Of a DNA stretch of 64,000 nt, positions 19,509 through 30,895 are shown piece by piece. The stretch's first letter is position 1; every line of letters starts with the position of its first letter. Position numbers and translations under genes: made by a program. The stretch spans positions 9,293,916 to 9,357,915 of the forward strand of contig NC_086375.1 of assembly GCF_036588685.1 (NCBI RefSeq), read 5' to 3'. The DNA is from Mytilus trossulus (taxonomy: Eukaryota; Mollusca; Bivalvia; Mytilida; Mytilidae). Under the pieces are notes generated by a model. That model saw nothing but the letters and a program-made list of their open reading frames with translations. It had not been told where the DNA came from and made no database searches.

Positions 19509-21242
19509 ATGACCTCATTAGGTGGGGACTTTTGTACCCTATGTTATGATGATGACGGATCATTTACAGAAGCTGTCACATGGTGCACAAAATGCGAGGT
19601 GCTCCTATGTACAGACTGTGAAAAACAACACACAAAGTCAAGAACATATAAAGACCATAAAACCATGTCAATTAAAGACTACCATAAATTACCAAAATTA
19701 ATGCTAGAAATCAGTTGCCAGTGTCGAGATCACAAGAAAAAGTTTGAACTTTATTGTGCTTACCATGACTGTCCCTGCTGTGTCACATGTATCACAGATA
19801 CACACAACAAATGTCAAGATCTGAAACCACTGTCAGATATCCTGAAGCAAGTTAAATCATCTGCATCTGTACAACTTTGCGAAAAAGATTTGAATAATGT
19901 GAAGGAAAATTTAGAGGAGATTATAAAATATTTACTCAGGAGGATTGATGCAAACAATAATCAGAAAACAAAAGCTGCTGAGCAAGTTCGATCAATGAGA
20001 AAGTCAATAGATGATTTCTTGAACAAATTAGAACAAGAAATTTTTTATGACCTTGAATCAAAGCATTCAAAGCTAAAATCTAAGACGAACTTCTTACTAC
20101 AACAAGTCACACAGAAAGCCAATGAGATCAGCCAATTACAAAACGAGTTTTCTAAAATGTCACAATCTGCAACTGAGCTACAAATGTTTATTGGTCTGAG
20201 AGAAATTGAGAAAACTACTTCCAAAGTTGCAAAATACATAGACGAATTAAAAAGTGGAGACAATTTGGAGGAAAAGAAGTTAGAGGTAAGAAGTTCATCC
20301 GCCCAGCAAACCATTTTGCAAGATGTCAAATCGTTTGGTGATATCAACATAAATACCAGTCAATCTACTCTCCGAATTAAACCCGGAAGAAAAAATCAAG
20401 CACAGAACTTAGTAGCAACTGTTCCTAGAATTGAAAAAATTAAACCATCAATGTTGAGAACTCTGCGAATTCCAGAAGATATGAAATATATGTATTTCAA
20501 TGTTTGCCGGATATTACCTGATGGAAAGTATCTAACTCTTAACCATCAAAGTTGTACAAGTCATAGCCTCCTGCTATTTGATAATGATGGCATCTTTGAA
20601 AGAAAAGTAATTACATTCACAGAATATATTCATGATGCTTGCTTTGTCAGAAATAATATAGTGGCTGTCACATTAGGATCAGAAAACCAGACAGCCCTGG
20701 TGGATATAGAAAAGAATACAACTATTCAAACAATTAAACTGTCTCATTCCTGTTGTGGAGTAGCAAGTGATGGTCGCATATTGATGATCAGCAATGCTGA
20801 GAAAAGTTCTATTGTTAATCTGAATGATGAGACTCAAACAATCTTAGAAGAAGTTGGAGCAACAGGTTTGTCATTATTTGGAGGAAATATCTATGCTACC
20901 GTTTTCTCTGACAACAAAGTCTGCTGCTACAAAGAAACTGGAGAACCTCTGTGGACATTTCATCATCATGACATTGAAAGTCCAGAAGAAATTGCAGTAG
21001 ACAAGCATGGCTTTGTTTATACAATTTCCCGTGGAAACAACAACTTCTTGGTAATATCACCAGATGGTAAAACCTGTAAGACAATACTATCAGAAGTTGA
21101 TGGAATAAATTTTCCTGTCGCAATAGACATACACAGAGAAAAGGGAAAGATGATTGTGTCAAGTAAATTAAAGGAAATAGGTGGTGAAAATGATGATTGG
21201 GATTATAAAATGTATCAAACAGCTATAATTTATAAAATCTGA
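19509..21242 (+). CDS. TRIM-like protein 1: two B-boxes, coiled coil, beta-propeller-like C-terminus
   Basis: 577 residues in one coding exon. B-box 1: C9, C12, C26, C29, C34, C37, H50. B-box 2: C72, H75, C83, H86, C91, C94, H99, C102. A long coiled coil covers about 110-265. The C-terminal half (about 330-577) has repeated strands with 'DKHGFVY' and 'SPDGKTCKTIL' motifs like NHL/six-bladed propellers of TRIM2/3/71-type proteins. There is no RING finger, so ligase activity is not supported; a scaffold or immune-sensor role is possible. A clear splice acceptor (TATATTTCAG, ends 19492) lies 16 bases before the ATG and is conserved in the two paralogues, so the gene has an intron in its 5' UTR. 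AATAAA signals lie at 21371 and 21440. Confidence 0.88.
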   Translation: MTSLGGDFCTLCYDDDGSFTEAVTWCTKCEVLLCTDCEKQHTKSRTYKDHKTMSIKDYHKLPKLMLEISCQCRDHKKKFELYCAYHDCPCCVTCITDTHNKCQDLKPLSDILKQVKSSASVQLCEKDLNNVKENLEEIIKYLLRRIDANNNQKTKAAEQVRSMRKSIDDFLNKLEQEIFYDLESKHSKLKSKTNFLLQQVTQKANEISQLQNEFSKMSQSATELQMFIGLREIEKTTSKVAKYIDELKSGDNLEEKKLEVRSSSAQQTILQDVKSFGDININTSQSTLRIKPGRKNQAQNLVATVPRIEKIKPSMLRTLRIPEDMKYMYFNVCRILPDGKYLTLNHQSCTSHSLLLFDNDGIFERKVITFTEYIHDACFVRNNIVAVTLGSENQTALVDIEKNTTIQTIKLSHSCCGVASDGRILMISNAEKSSIVNLNDETQTILEEVGATGLSLFGGNIYATVFSDNKVCCYKETGEPLWTFHHHDIESPEEIAVDKHGFVYTISRGNNNFLVISPDGKTCKTILSEVDGINFPVAIDIHREKGKMIVSSKLKEIGGENDDWDYKMYQTAIIYKI

Positions 21243-22539
21243 AATGTAAATTTATAGAAACCTGTATGCAGACGACACAACTATGCATACATTAGGAAAG
21301 AATATTGGTGACATGTACAAGATGGTGTTGAAAAATAGTGTTATGAATATAAAGAGTGCACACATATTAAAATAAAATAAGTAGTAAGTGTAGCTGTAGT
21401 TATAAGACGAAAGTCTGTGTTTCCAGTTGGAAGAACTGCAATAAATATAAAAAAAAAACAAAGTTCTTCAAAAATCATTGAGTCGAAAGTTCAAACAAAA
21501 AGATTAAGATTAAAAAGATATGTTTATCTTTTATGTCCGTTTGTTTTGTAAACACACCGTTTTTAATATATTAGAATTTGATGCGAATGTCATAAAAGTG
21601 GCAGGTTAAGCTATGAAACAAGTGTTAAGTGAACATTTTCTACTTAAGAACATGTCTTTACCAAGTCAGGAATATGATGGTTGTTGTGTTTCAGTATTTG
21701 ATTTTGTCATTTGATTTGAGACTTTCTGTTTTGAATTCTCCTTGGAGTTCATTATTTTTGTAATTTTACTTTTTTCTATATATAAAAAGAAGATGTGGTA
21801 TGATTGCCAATGAGACAGCTGTCCACAAGAGACCAAAATGACACAGAAATTAACAACTATAGGTCTATATGCATATTTTCTTAACAGATTATGTCATAAT
21901 TTGGAAAATAAATTCTGTCAATTTTTAACTGATGGAATAACTTTTTAAATTACACTGTATTATGTAAGTTTGTTTTGTTTACACATTGTTGTCAATATAA
22001 GGGATTTTTATGCAACTGTCATACAAGTTCGACGTTTAGCTAGCTATAAAACCAAGTTAAATCCACCAATTTCTTCATTTGTGGTGGTGTCCGTAAAATT
22101 ACCTAAAATAATAAGCTATTTGCCATTTCCCGTAATTGACCCTGTAATAAGAGATACCCTTTTGTGGTTGTTTCCCTTATGAGGGACATTAAGTTTTATT
22201 TAAAATGAGAAACAACCAAAAAGGGCAAATTTACCTGTGCGTAATGTGAGTAATCTTTGAGATTTTAAAATCTCCTAATTATATTAATTTGTTGTTATGT
22301 AAAATACTTTTGACATCAAATTTTTTTTTCATGAAAATTAGTTAATCCGCCGATACATCACTTTAAAATCATTATCATAATGCTTTGCATTGGCAAAAGC
22401 CAATTTTGTCCAGTATGGAACCAGTCTACGATTGGCAAGGGGAATTAATTTGTTTAAAAAGTGTGTAATAACAGAATCAAGTCGGTAATTGGCAACTGGA
22501 CTATTGAAACTTTGTCATGTCTATTCTTAATTTAATAGC
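21243..22539. other. Intergenic with interspersed repeats
   Basis: The 3' UTR of TRIM-like gene 1 is followed by a copy of the repeat with GATGTGGTATGATTGCC and CCAATGAGACA (21785-21870; other copies at 36320-36375, 37385-37520, 45450-45600, 50140-50265 and 51385-51535). A block at 21960-22110 matches 33110-33240. No gene. Confidence 0.55.
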
Positions 22540-22885
22540 TTCCGTGTAAGCAGCAATCCTCTTGAAAAATAATTACGCATTAAACTCACCATAAATACCA
22601 GGATTAAAATTTTGATGGGACTCATAAGTTAGGTCTACAAAAAGACAATACAAACTCTAGAAAAATGTATCAATTGGGAGAAATACTCCTTATGATATAT
22701 GCAGGTGCTGCTGGAATGTTGCTACAAAGTAATGGAACGTTCACTATTGCGAATCTAAAATAATCTCTTTTGATGTAAATTATAGTACTTAATGGACTCT
22801 TACTGTCTATTTCTAGATGTAAATCGAGATATGACTTAACTGTATTCATTGTATCCTTGGGACTAGATTGAAATATTGTCATTAC
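22540..22885 (-). pseudogene. Reverse-transcriptase C-terminal fragment
   Basis: The minus-strand frame reads SYLDLHLEID, then IKRDYFRFAIVN, then CSNIPAAPAY. These are the same landmarks as at 35237-35545 and 35999-36238. It is a 5'- and 3'-broken copy of the same retroelement. The family is probably Penelope-like or a related non-LTR element; I cannot fix it from this piece. Confidence 0.6.
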
Positions 22886-24125
22886 TCGAAAATAATTGCC
22901 GTGAAATATAAAGAGAGCATACGAATACTATTTGTTATGGCTAAACAAAATATGCATGCAATTCTAAAACAATATTTGATAATTTATTTCATTAATGATC
23001 CGTGTAAAACAATCTACAGAAATGTTACTCCAATATAAAATGTATTTCAAAAGTTGCATTAATGACTTTAGAGCATAAGACATAAATGATTCAAAAACCC
23101 TACTTTATTATTTATTTATTACAAAGGTTAGACAAAATATTACAGCTGATTAATATGATACAAAAACAATAGCACAGAGCAAACCACTAACAACTTTTAC
23201 ACTCTACAAAATATAAACTTGATTAGATAACAAAACATACAAATCATTACAAAAAAAACCCACAAAATTCTGATATAGTGCTTTTGTCATATTTTATCTT
23301 CAATATTACTAGAAGAATTGTCAACTATGATCTTACTCAAGTAATAATCTTAAATATCCATGTAATACTGACACAAAAGTTTTGAAAGCCCAAAATTATG
23401 AAATTGATAATTGCTTTACACTTATAATTCGTGATTTGTATTTCAATTGTTGAAAAAGTAGACAATCACAGAGTAACATCAGAACCTTGTAGAATAATTT
23501 TGCATTCAAATGCAGGGTAATGGACTTAATTCCTTCCATGTTCATTGATAAGGATTAAAGTTTCACAAAGTCTGTAAATCTTAATTTTTGTCATATGTTT
23601 TCGAACTGGAGCTGGGTCTCTGCATGCAATTGATTGTGGTAACATACTGAGGCATAAGTGATCATTCCATTTCATTGAAGCCAAGAAATGTTTTACCAAT
23701 TAATTTTCCTTTTAAAATGAGGGTTGTTAAATTGCAAACTTTTTGCAAACAGAAAATAGCTGACTGTAAGAATTTGAAAAGTAAAGCAGACCCCATCTGT
23801 AATTGACAAAGTATCCATAAACATGCAGGTGTCTGGCTTACCAAAGACAATGTTATTCCAAGGTACATCTCGAAACTGACAAAAGGAGTAGGTTCAATAA
23901 GACTCATTTTTGGCCCCAAAATATAGCATTTTTTTTTACGAAATTGTGAAATTGTAATCTTTTAGCCATTAACTGGAAAGTAGAATGCTTCTGCTACATA
24001 CATATGTACTGTTTTTGACAATACAATGAACATTTATCGTGTACTAGCATCATAAAGTCATGGTAAATTACTAAAATCTTCGCAATTTCAGCGTTTTAGT
24101 TAAATTTTAGACGGTTTTCGTCTTA

Positions 24126-24239
24126 GATGAAAGTGGCCGTATTCGTGTTCATTCATAATATTGAAATGTAAGTTGTATTTGATGATAATACATAATATAT
24201 ATAAAGGTTGAGGATGAACACGGATGCGGCCACTTTCAT
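24126..24239. repeat. Fold-back element
   Basis: GATGAAAGTGGCCGTATTCG (24126-) and its inverse ending at 24239 form arms of about 26 bp around a 61-bp loop. Confidence 0.65.
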
Positions 24240-24559
24240 TTTTGACAAAAAACATCTGAAAAATGACATTGCTTTGGCATATTTGATTGATTTTTCATAT
24301 TAAAGCTTGAATCGGAGCGTTTTAAATGACTAAATAAGTTACAATCTTTACATAAACTAATTGAATCAATTAGAATAGACACTTTTAAAAAGTGTTAAAA
24401 AAGTGTTCAAAATCTTTTGTTAGATTAACCTTAAATTTGAAGCCAAAATCGGCCCTTACCGGACCTACTCCTTTGTAAATTCATATACCATATTATAAAA
24501 TTCAATAAAAAAGGTACATGTGTATTAGAAAACAGAAACTATATTGTACCTAACAGATC

Positions 24560-24780
24560 AGAAAATAATCACACATACCAATATATACTAGTTCAGTGAT
24601 AATGAACGCAATAATAAACTCCGAATTGTACACAAGAAACTAAAATTAAAAATAATACAAGACTAACAAAGGCCAGAGACTCCTGACTTGGGACAGGCGA
24701 AAAAATGAGGCAAGTTTAAACATGTTTATGAGATCCCAACCCTCCCCCTATAACTCTAGCCAATGTAGAAAAGTACACGC
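24560..24780 (-). repeat. Interspersed repeat (family with GGGGCCAGCTGAAGGA end), truncated
   Basis: It is inverse to 45690-45900: AACTCCGAATTGTACACAAG, GGCCAGAGACTCCTGACTTG and CCAACCCTCCCCCTATA. The diagnostic end of the family is missing here. Other members: 36740-36890, 44955-45075 and 45690-46075. Confidence 0.6.
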
Positions 24781-25218
24781 ATAACAATACGTACATTAAA
24801 ATTCAGTTCAAGAGAAGTCTGAGTGTGATGTCAGAAGATGTAACCAAATAAATAAACAAAATGACAATAATACATAAATAACAACAGATAACTAGCAGTT
24901 AACTGACATGCCAGCTCCAGACTTCAATTAAACTGATTGAAAGATTATGATTTCATCATATGAATATCCTGCACAATCCTTCCCGTTAGGGGTTTAGTAT
25001 CATACCATCATAACATATATGAGAAGAACATAACCTGTGTCATGCCAACAACTGGTTTTTTAATAAGTGTGTTTAGTTCCGATGCAAAGACTATTTTCAA
25101 TCGTCTTTTTACATGGTTTATAACTATCTATCTAAGTTCATAAGTACAAAGTCTTCCAAAGATTGAAAATGACAGCTGAATAATCATTGCTGTATAAATT
25201 GTAATAATTAAGATGTAC

Positions 25219-28111
25219 CTGTAGCATTAGAATATTTGGTTACTTCTTGTTGAATTTCTCCTGCTGGGAATCGACATAGACTCTATAATGAAATGTATAT
25301 AAAAAATAAATTATCTTAGTGGTGAAAAATATCTTTTTTAAATGTATCCAAAACAATACAATATATGTCCATACAGTGTAGGTCACCATGGCATACTTCC
25401 TTTATCACATGTACAGGTTATGTTCAATAAATGGAAAATCAAGGTAAAAATCCTTAGATTGTATATAAACATATTTTTCTTGTTTATTGGATACAAAAAT
25501 ACAGGTTTCAATGGATTTTCTAAAAACTTGAAATCATGAATTAAATTTTTTTCAAACCATTAAATTCAAATAATAAGTTATGAGTGGAGATTTCATAATT
25601 TAAGGGACATTAACTATTAATAATAGTCTTCATTATACATACTTCTATTCTCACAAGTGCTTCATCTTCTAACTTCCTGGAATCCCTCTCCTTGTCCAAT
25701 GTATAGAATTGTTTACCACTACAGAAAATGACCTTTTTGACCTTGTCACCTTTAACCTTCTTATCCCCAATCACAGGTAAGTAAAGTTCCGAAACCACCT
25801 GACGTCTAAGAAGTGGAAGTATTGAGCGGGAGTTGTAGCGTTGACGATCTGAAGGTTGACATTGTCTCCATCTACTTTGTGTTCACTACTGTCTGTTGCC
25901 TGTAATGTCAAAATAAAAACAGAACAAAGAAGTCATTGAACTCAACATCTCATTTTTAGATGAATATGTAAGGCTTGGCTACCCTTCTTTAAACTGTACA
26001 TATCTTGTTAAAATTTATGGAAAAATAACTTGATAGATCATATTTTTTTTAATTTTCGAATTTTCTTTACAAAAATTCCGATGTCCCAAATTCTCTTTGA
26101 AATAAACCTTGACCTTTGACATAAATGAACTTGACCATATGAAATATTCTGTTGAAACCTATCAATTCTACCTGCCAGGTGAGTGTTCAGTTACTGCTCC
26201 ATCTATGTCATTAAGTAACTAATAAATAATCGTTTAACAAACCTTGACCTTTGACATACATGACATGACCTTGATCGTATGCCCTAACTTTTAAAAACCT
26301 GTCAATTTTACAAAATAAGCATTCAGGTTCTGTTTCATTCATGCCATGTGGTTAAAAATATCAATAACTTGCTTTGTAATTTCCATTTAGAAAACCTTGA
26401 CCATTGTCATAAATGAACATGACCTTATGGTATAACCTGTAGAACCTATTAATTTATCACTTGGTGAGTGTTTAGGTCTATCTATACTATGAGGTAAAAA
26501 CATCACTTAGTTTTTCTATAATAAACATTTTATAAGCCTTGACTTTGACATAATGACCTTGATCTTATGATATAACCTGCAGAAACCTTTTAATTTTACT
26601 TGGTGGGTGTTTAGGTCATGTTCAATCCATACCATGAGGTAATAACATCACTTAGTCACTCTGCAATAAGCCTTGACCTTTGACATAAATGACCTTGATC
26701 TTATATTACCTTTAGAAACCGTTTAATTTTTCAGGATGAGTTTTCAGGACCTGCTCCATCCATACCTTGTGGGAATAAAATCACTAAGTCACTCTGTAAT
26801 AACCATTTAACATACCTTGACCTTTGACATAAATGACCTTGATCATTTGATATAAACTGTATAAAGCTTTCAATTTTACATGATGAGTTCTTATGTCCTG
26901 CTCTATCTATGGCATGTAGTAGTAACATCACTAAGTCACTTTGAAATAATCATTTTACATACCTCGACCTTTGACATAAATGACCATGACCTTTTGACAT
27001 TACCTGTAGAAACCTTTCAATTTTACAGGATGAGTGTTCATGACCTGCTCCATCCAGACCATGAGGTAATAACATCACTTAATGACTCTGTAATAACCAT
27101 TTCACTGAAATAAGATAACTAATTTCAATGAGTTTAATGAGTTTACTTTCAGTGACACTTTATTTAATAACTTCTTACAACAGGTATTTGATATAGGTTA
27201 GAAATAAACTGATCATATATTAGGCTTAAAATTTTGTATGCTAGATGTTAGTTTAATGACAAAATAAAGTACAAAGTTGAGGACATTGAGGACACAAAAT
27301 TCTTTAAGATTTTGCTTAATAATACAGCTAAGGTTATCTTTTCCTTGGGAAGAAATTTCATAAAATTTCAAAAGAACTAAACTTTTGTAAACAGTTATTC
27401 TTTTTATAGTGTGAACATTTTTACCAAACACTAATGCCTCTGATGATGAACTCAAGTTTGTTTTATAAAGAGATTTAATCTGTAGTGGCTCATGAAAAAA
27501 ACAAATTCGAGGTTTTAATTTGTCCTACCTTTCCTACAATATAAAAAAGATTTCATTACTGCAACAAATTGTGTAACGATATTTCTCCACTCCAGACAGT
27601 TTAAATAATTAAAATTTAATGGTTGAGAGTTGAGAAATATCGTAATACAAGGGTTATAGTGGTGGAATCTGTTTCTCTAATGATTTATCATTCTTTTCAA
27701 AACTTTTGTTTTTTAGATGTGAGGTCATCAGACATGGTTGCCTTTTTTTCATGACATCACAACAGGATATTTCAAAAGAAAATAAAATGTCATAACTAAG
27801 TTTCGACAAATCAATTGCTAAGAACAAATATTTCACTAGTGATAATAAATACTTTTCTCACACTGCTAAGGAAATGTGAACATAGCACAATTTTTTAGAG
27901 AAATAATAATTATCAACCTCTATTTAAGACAACATTTAATTTTGATATACATACACTCTCCACTGGCTATATATGTATCTATCATAATCTGTGCTCCATT
28001 GAAGAAGTCTTCAAACTGTACTTCCCATATAATTAGACTCTTAGGGTCATCTATACTCATACCATACTCAAATCCTAACACAGCTTCTTCAGGCAGAGAA
28101 CTATTAGCTAA
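25219..28111 (-). pseudogene. DHTKD1: DHTKD1 copy A: 3'-part exons of 2-oxoadipate dehydrogenase E1, broken
   Basis: Four exons on the minus strand match the C-terminal third of DHTKD1, a thiamine-dependent mitochondrial enzyme of lysine/tryptophan breakdown. Exon 27955-28111 (157 bp) reads GFEYGMSI...FFNGAQIM. Exon 27004-27104 (101 bp) reads KWLLQS...LLPHG. Exon 25643-25899 holds TTPAQYFH. Exon 25219-25282 (64 bp) reads SLCRFPAGE. Splice sites and phases agree between exons. Breaks: TAA inside exon 27004-27104 (after KWLLQSH); a 1-bp loss after TPAQYFH and a deletion of about 90 bp in exon 25643-25899; and E-A-Q-F-G-D changed to E-V-Q-F-E-D. The 5' exons and the last two exons are absent. 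OGDH is excluded as the nearer relative by the FFNGAQ segment and, in copy B, the C-terminus. Confidence 0.82.
26158..27104 (-). repeat. Tandem array of about seven units derived from a DHTKD1 exon and its splice donor
   Basis: Units begin (plus strand) near 26158, 26298, 26436, 26586, 26718, 26865 and 27004-27012; the period is about 132-150 bp. On the minus strand each carries a decayed copy of the exon end (…[23 protein letters not shown] in the best ones), then the splice donor CAG|GTAAT and about 50 bp of intron containing AAGGTCA words. The unit at 27004-27104 is the exon itself; the others lie in the downstream intron. Confidence 0.82.
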
Positions 28112-30880
28112 CTGAAAATAAATAAAGTAAAATAGTTAGGGTGCACCTAATACATTTACCATATGGAATTTGAAAACTTTACTACTAGTGTAAAAATTGA
28201 AAGAAAACTGAACAGCAAAAATTACCTTCAAGTAAATATGTATGAAGCAAGAATTTCTCAAGTTAAATTTGAAAAAAAATAAACTGTACATTGTTTGGAA
28301 ATAGACACTTGCATAATATATATCACAATATTTTGATCTTATTTAACTTATTGGAAGCATTCTAAATTGGAATATGTCGGACTCAGTTATCTATATATAG
28401 CTTGCTATAAATAATCAATACCAGGTAAGTGTACCAGTTATTGGACATTTTACTTCCCTGTAGACATTCCTTTTCCAGAGCACCAGTAATCAAAATAGTC
28501 AGGGGTAAGAATGTGTTTTTGAGCTTATTGGTATAAAATAATGAGACAGCAATCCAACAAAACAAAAACAAAAGATATATAAAAAAACCAACATAATGAT
28601 CTTCAACCACAGTAAGCTTATTTTGATCATTTCAATTTTACTGTTCATGACTAAATTATGGCACTTTTATTTCTATAACAAAGGCAACACTCACTATATA
28701 AAAGCCTGATTTTCTGTCATTTTGACAGCCTCCTGTTATAACTTTTGTTAACGCAATTGAGGAGCATAACTCATAAACATAAACTCCTCTGGTAGCAATA
28801 ATGCTTAAAATGATTGCCAAAAAAAAAGGAGACACAATCATTTTTCTGACTTTTAAACGTTTTTCTTATCTAATGTTCTGATCGAAATTTGAGAAACAAT
28901 CTATGTTGGCATATTATTTTTTATTGAAGTCATCTTTGTGTATTTTATTCCATTGCTGTGCTGCAAACAGTGGCAGAGCCAGGATTTTAAACTGGAGTTG
29001 GGCGGACACTACTGAAGATAAAAACTTGCCTCAAAATCAAAAAACAAAATTGCCAAAAAAAGGGAGGGGGCAACAACCTCTTCTCCCGATTTCTGCCCTA
29101 CTTACTTATAAAGGTTATTCTGAGAGAGTAATGTTTCTTGTTTAATCTGAATATTTTCGAATCGTTAATGACCTGAATGTTCAAGTTTAATACCACCAAT
29201 GATTCCCCCTACGAGTCTTTGTTAAATTTGCACTTTTAAAAAAAAAATGTGAAAAATTTATCTTTACTTAAAAGAAAAGAAATACTTGGCATAGGTAAAG
29301 TTTTATCCTGTCCACTTCTATACCCAAAAAAAAATCACATAATGTTTCGTTACATATAAGAAAATAACCATCAGTAGAAGTCAACCAATTAAAGTTTCGC
29401 TTCTTATTTTACATGTGTACGAACTTAAGTAACTATGTAATCTCAAGTTTCCAAAATATTCTATAGAAATACCAAGTAAAATAATAATGGTGCTTTCAAA
29501 CACCTGGGATATAACTTGATGACACTGAATTGTTTAACTACAATCAAATGTAAGATTAGTTTCCTACAACTGTCAAATTGAAGGAATATTTTAACTTTTT
29601 TGTAAGCAACCAGATTGTACTATGATTTGGTGGTAGTAGTCCTTCCGGCAAATCTCTTACTTATAACAATATTTCAAGTAACATTACTTGTTTGATGTCC
29701 ATGCTTGTTTTTCTTCTGATTATTTTATTTTACGCCTAATTTTTTTCATGAGATAAATATTTGTTTATCAATATGTCGCTTAGATATTTGGTATTTGATA
29801 TTAAACATTTATGCGCTTTTGAAACCCTGCGTAACCAAATACTTTTCTTTGTAGGAATTATCTCCCAAACACTGTTTTCCTTGTGTCCACTACTCCTTCC
29901 CGACCGTAAAAGATAACGACAAATTTATTTTATAAAATTGCTCATTATATCCTTCACATGATTTGTCCTATTTTGACAGAAGCAATATGAACGCTCCATA
30001 TGAGAGTTATTTCCCCTTCTACATTTCATATAAGTGATAATTATGCATTTCTATCTTGTAAACCATAAGTGATAGAGACAAGGACCTTTTGATTTGATGT
30101 CCTTGGTCCAAATAAATGAAAATTAGGTCAAGGTCAAATGTCAAGGTCATATTCTTATTTTTGAATTTGGCTTATTTTCACTTATTCACAAAAACTGTAT
30201 AAAATATTAACCAATTATTTTTACTAAATTGTTATTTGCGAAACGTCGTAACACGCAAAGTTTGATTGCAAGGGTACGTTGAACGTAAAAGGGAGTTTTC
30301 TCCCCTCTTGTATTTGAAAATACGTGTATGTTGATAAAACTCATTAACCAAATGTAATTAAGACCTATGGTCTTTTTGATTTGATGTCCTTGGTTTATGA
30401 ACTTGGAATTGGTCTAAATGGTCATAGCTTAATTTGACGTTCTAGATTTCGACTTCTGCTTTTACCTCATATGTATACACGATAAAGCCATGAGGCTAAT
30501 GGGAAAAGATATCAAACCATTTAACCTTGTAAAAAACAACTGGTAGTGACCTTGTGTTGACCGGAAGTAGCTATTTTTTGTACTTTATTAAAATAAAAGT
30601 ATCAAAGCACATATTTGGGAATCAGTGTCCATTTTTTTTTTTCAATTGGAAGTAACAAATAATCTCCCTTATTAAAAAAAAATATTGTATAGAACCCATA
30701 TATTTTTGGAATCAGCGTACACTTATCTGTCATTGACCACTAAAATGGCATTTTAAAATTAATTTACAACTTTCATATTAAAATACATCGTTTTTGGTGG
30801 AAAAGACCTCCAGAGAACAATTAGTTGGTAATTATGTCAATTTTTTTTTAACAATCATTTTTTTGTGAACTCTTAATTTC
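28112..30880. other. Spacer between DHTKD1 copy A and TRIM-like gene 2
   Basis: 28385-28575 is the duplicated block also seen at 16715 and 45187. 28970-29000 resembles one end of the CAGNGGCGGATCCAG transposon. 30060-30160 and 30360-30410 share ATTTGATGTCCTTGGT. No gene found. Confidence 0.5.
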
Positions 30881-30895
30881 AGAAATAGAGAGAAT

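Larger units (their letters stand above)
22886..25218. other. Downstream flank of DHTKD1 copy A, no gene
   Basis: 23095-23300 matches 38380-38575 (CAGCTGATTAATATGATACA and following), probably the old 3' UTR or downstream region of DHTKD1. The last two DHTKD1 exons present in copy B were not found here. The rest is repeat (24126-24239, 24560-24780) and AT-rich DNA. Confidence 0.5.

Noticed and set aside
26158..27104. Regular repeat-spacer pattern resembling a CRISPR array
   Set aside because: Units are contiguous diverged copies of an exon/intron border in a eukaryotic gene fragment; there are no unique spacers or cas genes.
26880..27113. 77-codon plus-strand frame over the exon array
   Set aside because: It is the antisense of DHTKD1-derived exon units.
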